From Hymenobacter duratus (lineage in GTDB: Bacteria > Bacteroidota > Bacteroidia > Cytophagales > Hymenobacteraceae): a stretch of DNA of 64,000 nt. This document shows positions 26,009-36,419 of this stretch, one piece after another. How positions within the stretch are numbered: position 1 is the first letter of the stretch; each line of letters starts with the position of its first letter. The notes under the pieces are model-generated. The model worked only from the letters and a program-made list of their open reading frames with translations. It was not told the DNA's origin and made no database searches. A program made the position numbers and the translations under genes. Where the stretch lies: the NCBI RefSeq assembly GCF_014698995.1, contig NZ_JACWZZ010000004.1, positions 186,001 to 250,000 of the forward strand, in the 5' to 3' direction.

Positions 26009-27322
26009 TCAGGCAGCCGAGGATTGCACTGTGCAGATTGTTTCGGCAGCTACCGGCGCCGGCGTAGGCGCGTCGTCCCAGATGCGCCGCATGGTCTGAT
26101 GTTGGAAATCCTCCACGATTTTGGCGTACACCAGCGTGGTTTTGATGCTGGCGTGACCTAGAATCTTCTGTAACACCTCCACCGGCATACCTCGCAGCAG
26201 GCTTTGGGTGGCGAAGGTGTGGCGGGCCGTGTGCATCGTCACCAGCTCATGCTTGGGCCGCATTGACTTAATCACCTGTCCGGCCCGTACCTCCACCACT
26301 TCCACGCCCGCCGTGACGCCGGCCAACTGACAGATGCGCTTGAGGTAGCGGTTCATCACCTGGTTCTGGTACACCGGCAGCAGACGCGCACCCACACCTT
26401 CACGCTCCGGGCCGGCGTATTTTTCCAGCAGGGTAGAGGCCGCGGCCGTCAGGTATACGCTCACCCGCGTGCGGGTCTTGGTCTGGGTCAGGCGCAACAC
26501 CCTGCCCGAGCCGTCGGGCAAGGCTTCCACGTTGCCCCCGTGTAGCTGCAGCACATCCGAATAACGTAGGCCGGTATAGCAGCAGAAGAGAAACACGTCC
26601 CGTACCGGCGCCAGCGTAGTGGGTAGTACGGTTACACGAAGTCGCTCCAGCTCCGGTGCCGTGAGGTACACTTTTTCCGTGTCCTGACAGGCTACGCGCA
26701 GCTTGCGCGGTTCCACGCTGATGGGCAATTCTCGCTCATCGCGCAGGTAGCCGAAAAGCCGCCGCAGATCCTTGCCCACCGTGTAGAGGGAATTAGGGCT
26801 TAATTCTCGTTCGTGGCGAAGGTAGGCCAGTACCAGGTCGTGGGTGGCCAGGTCGTAGCCGCTGACGGTTAGCGAGCGGCCGGCCCATTTCTCAAAATCA
26901 CGCAGCCAATTTGCCGTCACCAGGTAGTGGCGCAACGTGTTCAACATCAGCCCGCGCCGGCGCATGACCTCACGGAACTGCATTATTTCCTCGACCACCA
27001 GCCGTTCGGAGGCAGGTGTGGGAGCTGGGGCAGGCCGCAGGGCCGCTTTTAGGCCAGCCACTGTGGGCGTCTCGCCGGCCGCGCGCGTGGTGCGCCACCA
27101 AGCCAGCACGTTTCCGGCCATTAGCTTCAGTAGGTCGTTGGCCTCGTCGGCTAGAGGATAGGAGCGCCGGAACTGCTGCCGTTCGGTATTCCAGTCGGCC
27201 GGTTTACACTTTTCGCCGGTGGCGCAGCGAAGGCGCAACCCGTCGAAGTAGACGACCAAATGTACGGGGCACCGGCCCGTGCTGTCTTTTTTGTCGGTGC
27301 GAAGCGTGAATTGCGTCACCAT
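26009..27322 (-). CDS. Tyrosine recombinase / phage-type integrase
   Basis: Start at ATG 27322 (MVTQFTLRTDKKDSTGRCPVHL), 437 residues; an upstream ATG would add residues unlike the family. The layout is that of Bacteroidota integrases: an Arm-binding N-terminus, a SAM-like core-binding domain (residues about 110-200) and a catalytic domain. Arg is in CCYTGLRYSDVLQL, HxxR in HTARHTFATQ, and the Tyr nucleophile in HASIKTTLVYAKI. It lies 155 bases from a tRNA-Thr gene, the likely attachment site. Confidence 0.93.
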   Translation of the reverse strand: MVTQFTLRTDKKDSTGRCPVHLVVYFDGLRLRCATGEKCKPADWNTERQQFRRSYPLADEANDLLKLMAGNVLAWWRTTRAAGETPTVAGLKAALRPAPAPTPASERLVVEEIMQFREVMRRRGLMLNTLRHYLVTANWLRDFEKWAGRSLTVSGYDLATHDLVLAYLRHERELSPNSLYTVGKDLRRLFGYLRDERELPISVEPRKLRVACQDTEKVYLTAPELERLRVTVLPTTLAPVRDVFLFCCYTGLRYSDVLQLHGGNVEALPDGSGRVLRLTQTKTRTRVSVYLTAAASTLLEKYAGPEREGVGARLLPVYQNQVMNRYLKRICQLAGVTAGVEVVEVRAGQVIKSMRPKHELVTMHTARHTFATQSLLRGMPVEVLQKILGHASIKTTLVYAKIVEDFQHQTMRRIWDDAPTPAPVAAETICTVQSSAA

Positions 27323-27407
27323 ACCGGTATGGGGGGCGTAAGGGGGGGCGTGACTCCCACCCAGAGTTGAAAGATTCGCGCCCAGAGAACCGAGTACCCC
27401 TAGACGC

Positions 27408-27455
27408 AAAAAACCCGGAAACCAGCTTTCGCAGCGCGAGGAGCAAGTTTCCGGG
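27408..27455 (-). terminator. Terminator downstream of tRNA-Thr
   Basis: Read on the minus strand, the 9-bp stem CCCGGAAAC/GTTTCCGGG (27447-27455 with 27414-27422) is followed by six T (27408-27413). It ends the tRNA transcript before the integrase gene. Confidence 0.7.
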
Positions 27456-27476
27456 CATTCCGGTAGTGATAAGAAG

Positions 27477-27549
<73 letters not shown>

Positions 27550-27636
27550 GAATTGTGCTGCAAAACTACGGGCTGCTGCCGTTATTTCAAGCTGGAAGCG
27601 AAAAAAAAGCACAACTTTTATCCAACGTATTGTGAT

Positions 27637-29097
27637 TCACGGCACTAATAATGCCGCTGCCAGCACCTCATCTTCGCAGTATACATCCGGATGAAAATAC
27701 AGACGGCCGTTGCGTGCTTCGCAGGTGTAGTAGCGAATCCGGATTGGCAGGCCTTTTGCCAGATCGTAGCGGCATTTTTGGTGGGTGGCAATGCTCCGGC
27801 GCATATCCGCCAAGGCAGCCTGCTGGCCTTCTCTCTTGAGCAGATATGCCGCTAGCTCCAGCGGCTTTTCCAACCGGATACAGCCGTGGCTGCGGGCCCG
27901 GCGGGTTTCCCGAAACAGTAGTCTGGCGGGTGTGTCGTGCAGGTAGATGGCGTGGTCGTTGGTAAAGTAGAAGACGATATTGCCCAAGGCATTGTGCCGG
28001 CCCGGCGTCTGACGAATCGTGTAGGGGAAGGTCTGAGGAGTAATTCGGTCCCACTGAACCCGCCACGGATTGACGGCACGATTCCGATAGTCGAATAAGC
28101 GGTAGTGGTTATCTGCCAGGAAGCTGGGGTCATTCTGTAGCTCCGGCAGGATTTCGTTTGCGGCAATACTATAGGGCACGCGCCAGTCGGGTGCCGTGAT
28201 GAACACGTTAATGTGGCTTTCCAGCTGTGGCGTTGGAGTCTGCGGTTTGCCCACCACCACCCGGTGCGTCTGCACTATCAGGCCGTTTTTAATAATCTGA
28301 AGCTGATAAGCAGGAATATTGACCAGCGCATACTCGGCAGTGTCGTTTCGGGCTTCATCCCAGCGCAGGCGCTCCAGATTAAGCGCAACCCGCCGAAAGT
28401 CTGCTTCATTTCCCCGGGTCGGCTGCGTCGAGTCCGAAGGAAGCTGCCGGCTCCAGGTCTGCTGCAGCTGCCGGTAGGCCCGGCTGCTGGGCTGGTAGCG
28501 CAGAAACTCCGCTGCCAGGTCTGGTGCTTGCAGGGCTTGCTGCAGATGCGTGGCAGCCCGTTGGGCCGAGTTGCTGCTGAGGGGAACAGGAGTGAGGGTT
28601 GCAGGTTGCAGGCGCCCGTAGCGGAGATGAGTGGCAAACCGTAGTAGGGCGTCGGTGAGGCGCAGTTCATACCCCGTGATGTTACTGGATGCGGTAGTTG
28701 AGCGGGAAAGTGAGTCAGGTAGGGCCGCTAGTTCCGCCCACATGTAGGTTGCAGGGTCCAGACCAAATTCCGGCGCCCGGCGCAGTAGTGCCAGGGCCTG
28801 CTCTGCTGAGTGATTCCAGCCAGAATCGGGATGAGTCCAGGCCGCCGTAAAATTGCGCAGGCTGTAAAACTGCTGGACGGCGGCTCCGGCCTGCAGGCCC
28901 AGCTGAGCATAAGTAGCTGTCGGTCCCAGAGCTACCGTGTCCAGCAGGGAGCGAAGTGTAAGTGCGGCCGGGTGAGTAGCCGGCACCGATAGGAAACAGT
29001 TGGCCTCTTTCGCCGATGACTGCACCGGAGCAAGCGCGCTACCGGCCAGAACCATCCAGAAAATAGCAGCGCGTGCGCTACTTCTTAACCAAGCCAT
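27637..29097 (-). CDS. L,D-transpeptidase (YkuD/YcbB type)
   Basis: The protein has 486 residues with an N-terminal signal sequence (AAIFWMVLAGSALAPVQSSA). Helical parts in the N-terminal half (FTAAWTHPDSGWNHSAEQALALL) match the domain that precedes YkuD in YcbB proteins. The catalytic domain carries HDTPARLLF and SHGCIRLEKPLELA (the nucleophile Cys, at about 404). It forms 3-3 cross-links or attaches proteins to peptidoglycan in the periplasm. It is a single gene transcribed away from the HD hydrolase gene. Confidence 0.9.
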   Translation of the reverse strand: MAWLRSSARAAIFWMVLAGSALAPVQSSAKEANCFLSVPATHPAALTLRSLLDTVALGPTATYAQLGLQAGAAVQQFYSLRNFTAAWTHPDSGWNHSAEQALALLRRAPEFGLDPATYMWAELAALPDSLSRSTTASSNITGYELRLTDALLRFATHLRYGRLQPATLTPVPLSSNSAQRAATHLQQALQAPDLAAEFLRYQPSSRAYRQLQQTWSRQLPSDSTQPTRGNEADFRRVALNLERLRWDEARNDTAEYALVNIPAYQLQIIKNGLIVQTHRVVVGKPQTPTPQLESHINVFITAPDWRVPYSIAANEILPELQNDPSFLADNHYRLFDYRNRAVNPWRVQWDRITPQTFPYTIRQTPGRHNALGNIVFYFTNDHAIYLHDTPARLLFRETRRARSHGCIRLEKPLELAAYLLKREGQQAALADMRRSIATHQKCRYDLAKGLPIRIRYYTCEARNGRLYFHPDVYCEDEVLAAALLVP

Positions 29098-29322
29098 GGG
29101 AGTAGGGGCAAGAAGCGCCGTAAAGAGCTGAGCGAGTAGATTTACTTCATGTAGCCGTTGGCAGAAAGCAAAATTTCCGTCTTGATAGCGACGCAGACCA
29201 GTTGGGATAAGTTAAGTATTTTCTATGTCGAAAGCAAGAACAGTGGATACATGTCCGCGACGCAGCGGAGGGGGAATCAATATTCTGCAAAAGGAGTCGT
29301 TGCTTTGCGACCAGAACCCATC

Positions 29323-30009
29323 ATGCTACATCCTTTGAATACTGACCTGATTGCACGCACCGCCGACTTTGTTCGCGAGAAATTTTTGCACGAAGGCTCC
29401 GGCCACGACTGGGAACATATTCGTCGGGTGTGGCAGGTCGCCCGTGCCCTTGCCGAAGAAACCCCGGAAGCCAATCCGCTCATCACTGAGCTAGGGGCTT
29501 TGCTGCACGACGTTGCCGACTGGAAGTTTCATGATGGCGACGAGGAGGCTGGCCCCCGGGCCGCGCGGGCTTGGCTGGAAGGCCTGCAGGCGGATGAACA
29601 CGTTATCAGGGCTGTCGAAACCATCATCCGGGAGGTAAGTTTCAAGGGAGTAGGCGTCCCCACGCCCATGAGTACGGTGGAAGGAGCTTTGGTGCAGGAT
29701 GCCGACCGGCTCGATGCCATTGGGGCCATCGGAGTGGCGCGTGCCTTTGCGTACGGTGGCCACAAAGGGCGCCCGCTGCACGACCCAGATATTCCGCCAG
29801 TGCAGCACGAGTCTTTTGCCAGCTACAAGCAAAACGTGGCACCTACTATCAACCACTTCTATGAAAAGCTGCTGCACCTACAGGAGCGGCTACATACGCC
29901 GGCGGCCCGCCGTGTGGCTGCGCAGCGGCACGCATTTATGGAAACCTACCTCACGCAGTTTCTTCGGGAATGGGAAGGCCAGGACCTGCATCCTGCCAGC
30001 GGCGGCTAA
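29323..30009 (+). CDS. HD-domain phosphohydrolase
   Basis: Start at ATG 29323 (MLHPLNTDLIARTADFV), since upstream residues in the longer frame look non-coding; 228 residues. The metal ligands are visible: H in GHDWEHIRRV, HD in LLHDVADWKF, and the last D in QDADRLDAIGAIGVARAF. This matches the YedJ/HD-superfamily hydrolases acting on nucleotides or related phosphates. Substrate unknown. Confidence 0.85.
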   Translation: MLHPLNTDLIARTADFVREKFLHEGSGHDWEHIRRVWQVARALAEETPEANPLITELGALLHDVADWKFHDGDEEAGPRAARAWLEGLQADEHVIRAVETIIREVSFKGVGVPTPMSTVEGALVQDADRLDAIGAIGVARAFAYGGHKGRPLHDPDIPPVQHESFASYKQNVAPTINHFYEKLLHLQERLHTPAARRVAAQRHAFMETYLTQFLREWEGQDLHPASGG

Positions 30010-30070
30010 AACGTAGTAGTTCATAGCTTCCGATTCGCTACTGCTGCTAAGAAACTCTCATCTTTGCTTC

Positions 30071-30313
30071 ATGACATTTCGAGTACTCGTTTTCCGGTTC
30101 CTGCTGCCGCTGGTTGTTCTGCTTACGGTGGCCTCCTGCCGCAATTGTCCCATCATGTCTTGCCACACCCGCAAGATTCATTTCCATGATGGAGTGAAGT
30201 ATCGTGGGCAGCCGCTGTTCAAGAAGCAGAACCCGGCAATCGGCGAAAAAATCAAGACCTACAACCCTAAATCGGGTAAGCACAAGGCCGATAAGAGCAA
30301 GTCGCTGAAGTAG
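30071..30313 (+). CDS. Small basic lipoprotein
   Basis: The protein has 80 residues. A signal sequence ends in lipobox TVASC (Cys at about 23). The mature part is Lys-rich ([30 protein letters not shown]) with His and Cys near its start ([18 protein letters not shown]). It precedes gyrA and is separated from it by a terminator-like hairpin. Function unknown. Confidence 0.6.
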   Translation: MTFRVLVFRFLLPLVVLLTVASCRNCPIMSCHTRKIHFHDGVKYRGQPLFKKQNPAIGEKIKTYNPKSGKHKADKSKSLK

Positions 30314-30321
30314 GCCGAAAG

Positions 30322-30354
30322 GGCCGCAGACCGTAGGAAAAACGGCCTTTTTTG
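30322..30354 (+). terminator. Terminator-like hairpin before gyrA
   Basis: GGCCG pairs with CGGCC around a long loop and is followed by TTTTTT. The stem is short, so strength is uncertain. Confidence 0.45.
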
Positions 30355-30440
30355 CCTATCTTGCAGGCTTAACGCAACCTTCATTCACGGTGCCGGAACT
30401 GCTCTTTTTCAGCAGCGGCCGGCCTCCTCAAGTTCTCCCT

Positions 30441-33035
30441 ATGGCGGAAGGCGAAAAAATCATTCCGATTAACATCGAAGACGAGATGCGCGGCGCCTAC
30501 ATCGATTATTCGATGTCGGTTATCATCTCCCGGGCGCTGCCCGACGTGCGCGACGGCCTCAAGCCCGTGCACCGGCGCGTGCTCTACGGCATGAGCGAGT
30601 TGGGCGTCTCCTACAACAAATCCTACAAAAAATCAGCCCGTATTGTGGGGGAGGTGCTGGGTAAGTACCACCCCCACGGCGACTCCTCGGTATACGATAC
30701 CATGGTGCGCATGGCCCAGGACTGGAGCCTGCGCTACCCGCTCGTAGATGGGCAGGGCAACTTCGGCAGCATCGACGGCGACTCGCCGGCCGCCATGCGC
30801 TACACCGAGGCCCGCCTTAAGCGCCTGGCCGACGAAATGCTCGGCGACCTGGACAAGGAGACGGTTGACTTTCAGCCTAACTTCGACGACTCGCTGGAAG
30901 AGCCCAGCGTGATGCCGGCCAAGTTCCCGAACCTGCTGGTCAACGGTACGACCGGTATTGCCGTGGGTATGGCCACCAACATGGCGCCCCACAACCTGAC
31001 GGAAGTGGTCAGCGGTATTATTGCCTACCTCGATAACCCGGAAATTACCATTGCCGAGTTGATGGAGCATGTTACCGCGCCGGACTTCCCGACGGGTGGC
31101 ACCATTTACGGCTATGAGGGTGTAAAGCAGGCCTTTGAAACCGGCCGGGGCCGCGTGGTGGTCCGGGCCAAAGCCCACTACGAGACATTGCCCAGCGGCA
31201 AGGAGCAGATCATCATTACCGAAATTCCCTACATGGTGAATAAGGCGGCAATGATTGAGAAAACCGCTGCCCTGATCAACGACAAGAAGATTGAAGGCAT
31301 TGCCGACCTGCGCGACGAGTCGGACCGCGACGGTATGCGCATCGTGTACGACCTGAAGCGCGACGCCATGCCCAACGTGGTGCTCAACCAGCTCTACCGC
31401 TACACGCAGCTGCAGTCTTCGTTCGGCGTCAACAACGTGTGCCTGGTAAAAGGCCGCCCGATGACGCTCAACCTCAAGGAGCTGATTCATTACTTCGTGG
31501 AGCACCGTGCCGATGTGGTGGTGCGCCGCACCCGCTACGAGCTGGCCGAGGCCCAGAAGCGCGCCCACATCCTGGAAGGCTTGCTCATTGCGCTGGACCA
31601 TCTGGACGAAGTTATTGCCCTGATCCGCGGCTCGCGCGACGGCGAAGTGGCCCGTGCCCAGCTCATTGAGCGTTTCTCGCTGAGCGAAGTGCAGGCCCGT
31701 GCCATTCTGGATATGCGTCTGCAGCGCCTCACCGGCCTGGAGCGCGACAAAATAGTGGCCGAGTACGACGAGCTGATGAAGCTCGTGGACTACCTGAAAT
31801 CGGTGCTGGCCTCCGATGAGCTGCAGCGTCAGATCATCAAGGACGAGCTGACCGAAATCCGGGAACGGTACGGCGATGCCCGCCGCACGGCCATTGAGTA
31901 CGCCGGCGGCGACTTCTCGATGGAGGACATGATTGCAGACGAGAGTATGGTCATTACCATCTCCAACGACGGCTACATCAAGCGTACCGCTCTGAACGAG
32001 TACCGTTCGCAGGGCCGTGGCGGCGTAGGGGCCCGTGGTGCCGCTTCCAAGCAGGATGATTTCACGGAACATCTGTTTGTGGCCACCACGCACGAGTACC
32101 TGCTGTTCTTTACGGAACTGGGCCGGGTGTTCTGGCTGAAGGTGTACGAAGTGCCGGAAGGAGGGAAGGCTGCCAAAGGCCGGCCTATCCAGAACCTGAT
32201 TGAGATTCCGCGCGAAGACTCGGTACGCTCCGTGCTCAACGTGCGCGGCCTCCGCGACCCGGACTACCTGGAAAATACCTACCTGATGTTCTGCACCGAG
32301 CAGGGCACCGTGAAGAAAACGCCGCTGGAGGCGTACTCGCGGCCGCGTGCCGCCGGTATCAACGCCATTACTATCAACGAAGGCGACCGTCTGCTCGATG
32401 TGCGTTTGACCAACGGGAACTCAGAGGTGGTCGTAGCTCTGCGCTCCGGTCGGGCCGTTCGTTTTCCGGAAGGCAAAGTGCGCTCCATGGGCCGCACTGC
32501 CGCCGGGGTGCGCGGTATTACGCTGGCCGACGACTCAGACCGGGTAGTGGGTATGGTTTGTGTTTCGGATCCGACACAGGAACTGCTGGTGGTATCCGAA
32601 AATGGCTACGGCAAACGTTCCGAGCTGGACGAATACCGCATTACCAACCGTGGTGGTAAAGGGGTGCGAGCCATGAAAATCACGGATAAAACCGGGGCCC
32701 TGGTTGCCATCAAGGACGTCAATGATACGGACGACCTGATGATTATCAATAAGTCCGGTATCACCATCCGCCTGCGGGTGGCTGATCTGCGCATTATCGG
32801 CCGGGCTACCCAGGGAGTGCGGCTGCTGAAAATCAACGAAGGCGACGAAATTTCTTCGGTAGCTAAAGTAGCGGCCGAAGAAGATAAGGATCCGGAGACT
32901 GAGGCTGCTCTCGAAGGCGTGCCTGCCACGGCTGTTGATGCGGAACTGCTGGATGCAGACCCGGATGAAACTGAGGCCGATGAGGATGAGGACGTTGAGG
33001 AAACCGACGACGACGCATCTGATGACGAACTGTAA
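30441..33035 (+). CDS. gyrA: DNA gyrase subunit A
   Basis: Start at ATG 30441 ([21 protein letters not shown]), 864 residues. The quinolone-resistance region reads [17 protein letters not shown], so the Ser and Asp usually changed in resistant strains are the sensitive-type residues. The active-site Tyr is in [11 protein letters not shown] GyrA-box-like glycine motif ([10 protein letters not shown]) at about 524 opens the C-terminal beta-pinwheel, which distinguishes it from ParC. The end is a long acidic tail of Asp and Glu. With GyrB it introduces negative supercoils. Confidence 0.97.
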   Translation: MAEGEKIIPINIEDEMRGAYIDYSMSVIISRALPDVRDGLKPVHRRVLYGMSELGVSYNKSYKKSARIVGEVLGKYHPHGDSSVYDTMVRMAQDWSLRYPLVDGQGNFGSIDGDSPAAMRYTEARLKRLADEMLGDLDKETVDFQPNFDDSLEEPSVMPAKFPNLLVNGTTGIAVGMATNMAPHNLTEVVSGIIAYLDNPEITIAELMEHVTAPDFPTGGTIYGYEGVKQAFETGRGRVVVRAKAHYETLPSGKEQIIITEIPYMVNKAAMIEKTAALINDKKIEGIADLRDESDRDGMRIVYDLKRDAMPNVVLNQLYRYTQLQSSFGVNNVCLVKGRPMTLNLKELIHYFVEHRADVVVRRTRYELAEAQKRAHILEGLLIALDHLDEVIALIRGSRDGEVARAQLIERFSLSEVQARAILDMRLQRLTGLERDKIVAEYDELMKLVDYLKSVLASDELQRQIIKDELTEIRERYGDARRTAIEYAGGDFSMEDMIADESMVITISNDGYIKRTALNEYRSQGRGGVGARGAASKQDDFTEHLFVATTHEYLLFFTELGRVFWLKVYEVPEGGKAAKGRPIQNLIEIPREDSVRSVLNVRGLRDPDYLENTYLMFCTEQGTVKKTPLEAYSRPRAAGINAITINEGDRLLDVRLTNGNSEVVVALRSGRAVRFPEGKVRSMGRTAAGVRGITLADDSDRVVGMVCVSDPTQELLVVSENGYGKRSELDEYRITNRGGKGVRAMKITDKTGALVAIKDVNDTDDLMIINKSGITIRLRVADLRIIGRATQGVRLLKINEGDEISSVAKVAAEEDKDPETEAALEGVPATAVDAELLDADPDETEADEDEDVEETDDDASDDEL

Positions 33036-33054
33036 GAAATTTTAGAAAGCGGAG

Positions 33055-33085
33055 GCTGGACGTTTCAAAGCGTCCAGCTTCTCTC
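33055..33085 (+). terminator. Terminator of gyrA
   Basis: GCTGGACG (33055-33062) pairs with CGTCCAGC (33071-33078), followed by TTCTCTCTTT, 20 bases after the gyrA stop codon. Confidence 0.7.
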
Positions 33086-33185
33086 TTTCGGCCGGGGTAG
33101 TAGTAGCGCTGAACTTCGCATCGTATTTCCCCGTTTCCTGTGCAATTCCTTTCTTTCACCTGAACATTCTTCAGAAACACTCCCT

Positions 33186-34328
33186 ATGAAGAAGCTACTT
33201 CTGACGCTTGTCGCTGCGGCGGCGCTGACATCCGCTTCGGCCCAGAATTCGGCCGTAACCAACGCCATCCTGAACCAACGGCAGGGCCTGCTTGATAAAG
33301 CACGCACTGATATTGACAAGGCCATTGTTAACGAGAAAACGCAGGGCAAAGCCAAAACCTGGTACACGCGTGGCGAAATCTACGAGGGCATGGCCGCCAG
33401 CCCAATCTATAGCAAAAACCTGAGCGCCGGCGAAGGCACCCGCGTTGCGTTTGAGTCCTATCAGAAGGCTATCCAGCTCGACGGTAAAGACGGCGAGTTT
33501 GGCAAGCAGGCGGTTGCCAAGCTTGACAACCTGTATGGTGCGGCCCTGAACGCTGGTGTAGAAAGCTACAACGGCAAAAACTACGACGAAGCCATCAAGT
33601 CGTATAAAATGGCCCAGCAGATCCGGCCACAGGATACCACAGCCTATCTGTATGCTGCGTATGCTGCCGAAGCCAAGCAGGATTTTGCCTCTGCCAGATC
33701 CACGTACGACCAGCTGGTGGCGATGAATTACAAGTCGCCGCAGATGTATGGCCGCATGCTACAGATTGCGCGCCAGGAGAAAAACGACCAGGAAGCTATG
33801 AAGGTAGTGGAGCAGGCGCTGAAGGCATATCCCAACAACAAGGGTTTTATGTTGGAAGAACTCAACATGTATTTGAGTGCTGGTCGTGGGAAAGAAGCCC
33901 TTGGTAAAATTGAACGGGCAATCCAGGCTGACCCCACAAATTCTAACCTGTACGCCGTAAAAGGTTCTATTCTGGATCAGGACAAGCAGCCGGAAGAAGC
34001 GTTGAAAGCGTACCGGAAAGCGGTGGAAATTGATCCGAGCAATTTTGATGCGAACTTCAACCTGGGAGTATATAGCTTCAACAGAGGGGCTGACATCTTT
34101 AAGCGTACCAATAAGATGGATCTGGCGACATACCAGAAGACGGGTAAGCGTCTGGAAGCGGAAGGCAAGAAGTATATCTCTGATGCTGTTCCATACTTTG
34201 AAAAAGCAATGGCTATCCAGCCAGAGGATCGGGCTACCATTTCCTCACTGCAGAAAGCGTATCAGACGCTGGGGCGCACCGCAGATTCTGAACGCATGAT
34301 GGCAAAGCTTGATACCCTGAAGAAGTAA
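33186..34328 (+). CDS. Secreted tetratricopeptide-repeat protein
   Basis: The protein has 380 residues with a clean signal peptide (MKKLLLTLVAAAALTSASAQ). At least five TPR-like units are readable, for example NGKNYDEAIKSYKMAQQIRPQDTTAYLYAAYAAE, EALGKIERAIQADPTNSNLYAVKGSIL and EEALKAYRKAVEIDPSNFDANFNLGVY. It is probably periplasmic and acts as a protein-interaction scaffold. Such proteins are common behind housekeeping genes in Bacteroidota. No enzymatic domain is visible. Confidence 0.85.
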   Translation: MKKLLLTLVAAAALTSASAQNSAVTNAILNQRQGLLDKARTDIDKAIVNEKTQGKAKTWYTRGEIYEGMAASPIYSKNLSAGEGTRVAFESYQKAIQLDGKDGEFGKQAVAKLDNLYGAALNAGVESYNGKNYDEAIKSYKMAQQIRPQDTTAYLYAAYAAEAKQDFASARSTYDQLVAMNYKSPQMYGRMLQIARQEKNDQEAMKVVEQALKAYPNNKGFMLEELNMYLSAGRGKEALGKIERAIQADPTNSNLYAVKGSILDQDKQPEEALKAYRKAVEIDPSNFDANFNLGVYSFNRGADIFKRTNKMDLATYQKTGKRLEAEGKKYISDAVPYFEKAMAIQPEDRATISSLQKAYQTLGRTADSERMMAKLDTLKK

Positions 34329-34353
34329 GAGTTAATCTGTAGCAGTAGAGGAG

Positions 34354-34380
34354 CCCCGAACGATGTTTGGGGTTCTTTTT
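34354..34380 (+). terminator. Terminator of the TPR gene
   Basis: CCCCGAAC (34354-34361) pairs with GTTTGGGG (34365-34372, one G-T pair) and is followed by TTCTTTTT. Confidence 0.8.
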
Positions 34381-35180
34381 CGAATAATCACTTAACATAA
34401 TATAAATTATAAGACAAGGAAAATGAGCTACTTGCTCATGCTGATATTATGGTAAAGATCAACAAAGGCTTTGGCGATGCTGGCCGCCTGCTAAGCGTAA
34501 GGCCTTACCAGCTCCGGCTTGGCTCAGCTGTTGCTTGCTTTCTGAGAATCGTCTGGAAAATCATAGCGTATATCTGCTACCTGCAGTAAAGAGTGTTCCG
34601 TATGATGCGTGGTTGATTAGAGCAGCTGCTGTGGTTGTTTGGCAACGGGTAATAAAACTGCATGCTGGATTTTTCACTAGGCAATTTAGTCAGACGGCAG
34701 CATGTGCACATTTTGGGTGGATGTCATGTTCCCCCTTTCTGTCTGGTTTTTCAGCCAGCGTGGCCGACTTCCAGCCGTTACCAAGTTACGTCCGAAGCCA
34801 AGTAGCATTTGGGGCTTCGTTCGGCATGATAGTTTTCCGCTAAGTCGAAAAGGCTCCTCAGGAAAGAAAAGTAGATCCTCTACCCTATCTGCCTTATCTT
34901 TTCTTGCGTGTGTCTTCTGCTACTTCGTGTATCCGAAATGCAATGTTCGTTATAGCTGTTTACATGGGTATGTCTTGGGTATCAATATTGACGTGTACAG
35001 CAGCCTCACTCCGCAATAAGTCGAAATAGCCCATGGACTAGGCAAGACTTGATGGGCGCTAGTTTGAGGGCCGATATAATGCCTTATCCAGGCCCCTAGG
35101 CAAAGCCCCGCTCCTGCCCGAGGTTAGTGTGGTATATAAATAAAGAAGGTTGATGAAACGAGTTATGAGCACTAATAACA
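34381..35180. other. 800-base stretch without a supported gene
   Basis: Short open frames occur on the plus strand at 34535-34843 and 34702-35019, but neither has the third-position bias of local genes nor a recognisable motif. The composition is lower in GC than the flanks. It may be decayed mobile-element sequence. I see no terminal repeats and no clear transposase remnant. Confidence 0.4.
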
Positions 35181-35184
35181 GTTT

Positions 35185-35282
35185 AAGCACAAAAAAGCAC
35201 AAAAAGTATTAAATAGTATTACTCTTATTAACTTTTTTGTGCTTTTTACTACTTGCATTGTAATTATGTGCTTTTATATTTA
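35185..35282 (+). promoter_or_regulatory. Promoter with repeated AAAAGCAC/GTGCTTTT boxes
   Basis: TTG at 35253-35255, a 19-bp spacer and TATATTTA at 35275-35282 give a near-consensus Bacteroidota promoter, 34 bases before the next ATG. The octamer GTGCTTTT or its inverse occurs at 35193-35200, 35239-35246 and 35268-35275, with a shorter AAGCAC at 35185-35190. The last full copy lies between the two promoter boxes. The central pair forms a long A/T-rich inverted repeat. An autoregulatory operator is suspected. Confidence 0.5.
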
Positions 35283-35315
35283 CATACTCTTTTACCACTT
35301 GAACCTTCCTGTTAT

Positions 35316-36344
35316 ATGCCTAAGACTATCGATTACCCAAGAACTTCTTATGCTGGAGCTTGGGAAGTAGCAGAAGTAGTTGACGACACTGGTGGAAAGT
35401 GCTCTATCGAGGCATGTGCTCGTAAGCTGAACCGAAAAGTGAGCGGTTCCTTTAAAGCCATTCTCGGTTCGGCAGTGAAGTTTGGTTTGCTTACCAGCAA
35501 ACGAGAGTTACTCACAACCACAAACTTATTTCGCCGCATCAAACACGCGTACGATAAGCAGGAGGAACTACTCTACCACCGCGAAGCTTTCCTGCATCCG
35601 CCGCTGTTCTCCCAGATAAGCCGCAAATTCAGAAACAAGGAACTCCCCGTGCAGATGTTTGACATTATGCTGATCCGCGAGTTTGGTGTCGAAGAGATTA
35701 ATGCACAGAACGTAGCCAAGGCATTCATTGATGGTGCCCGGATGGCCGGGATTCTGGATGAGCGCAACGTAGTGGCCGACATCGACCAGCTCGCCGCACA
35801 GCAGGGTCCGCGCCGCGAGCTTGCCAGTGGCGAGATGCCGCTGAATCTCTTCAAAGCTTCGGATGTATCTACAGCGTATTCCGTCTCTCCTGCTACAGCA
35901 TATTCTGATTCCTCTCGTTTAGACCCTTCAGGGCGCTACGCCATAGATAGCACATTACCTGAGACCAGTCTTATACCAGCCTCGCCTCCAGAGTCGCTTA
36001 CAGAGGCTACAATGGACTCAGATCCGGTGTCGGCGCTGTTTGGTTTAAACCGGACAACTCCCAATCCGGCCATACAGTATTCCCCGGAAACAGCGGTTGT
36101 ACCTCCTGTTATACTTCAGGCCGCTGCCGCCAATCCTGAGCCCATCCAAACACCGGCGCCCCGTCCAGCCTCGCCGGCCCCACCCCGAGTATCTGAGCAG
36201 ATAATGACTCCACCCACCGAAGGCTATCTTATTCACATTGCCGGCCCGGGCCTGGACACCCAACTAAGCATTCAGGACGTGGACGACCTGGAGATTGTCC
36301 GTATTCTGTTAGAGAAAATAAGAAAGAATCTGACTAACAAATAG
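35316..36344 (+). CDS. Putative DNA-binding protein with disordered linker
   Basis: Start at ATG 35316 (MPKTIDYPRTSYAGAWEVAEVV), 342 residues. Residues about 10-70 look like a winged helix (SIEACARKLNRKVSGSFKAILGSAVKFGLLTSKRE). Residues 70-170 are helical (MFDIMLIREFGVEEINAQNVAKAFIDGARMAG). Residues 190-300 are Pro/Ser/Thr-rich and probably disordered. The last 40 (GYLIHIAGPGLDTQLSIQDVDDLEIVRILLEKIRKNL) form a conserved-looking small module. The family is not recognised. Boxes in its promoter would fit self-regulation. Confidence 0.6.
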   Translation: MPKTIDYPRTSYAGAWEVAEVVDDTGGKCSIEACARKLNRKVSGSFKAILGSAVKFGLLTSKRELLTTTNLFRRIKHAYDKQEELLYHREAFLHPPLFSQISRKFRNKELPVQMFDIMLIREFGVEEINAQNVAKAFIDGARMAGILDERNVVADIDQLAAQQGPRRELASGEMPLNLFKASDVSTAYSVSPATAYSDSSRLDPSGRYAIDSTLPETSLIPASPPESLTEATMDSDPVSALFGLNRTTPNPAIQYSPETAVVPPVILQAAAANPEPIQTPAPRPASPAPPRVSEQIMTPPTEGYLIHIAGPGLDTQLSIQDVDDLEIVRILLEKIRKNLTNK

Positions 36345-36363
36345 ATACAACCCTTAAATCGAA

Positions 36364-36400
36364 AAAGCCCCTTGCCGATTTGTAGTCAGTAAGGGGCTTT
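36364..36400. terminator. Bidirectional terminator after the his operon
   Basis: AAAGCCCCTT (36364-36373) pairs with AAGGGGCTTT (36391-36400). It lies between the convergent putative DNA-binding gene and hisIE and can serve both. Confidence 0.75.
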
Positions 36401-36419
36401 CAGGTTTAGAGAAGTTTGT

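Noticed and set aside
30633-32093. 486-codon minus-strand frame opposite gyrA
   Set aside because: It is a shadow of gyrA, whose plus-strand sequence carries all family motifs.
34535-35019. Two plus-strand open frames after the TPR gene
   Set aside because: Weak codon bias, no motif, and a terminator just upstream; treated as non-coding or decayed sequence.
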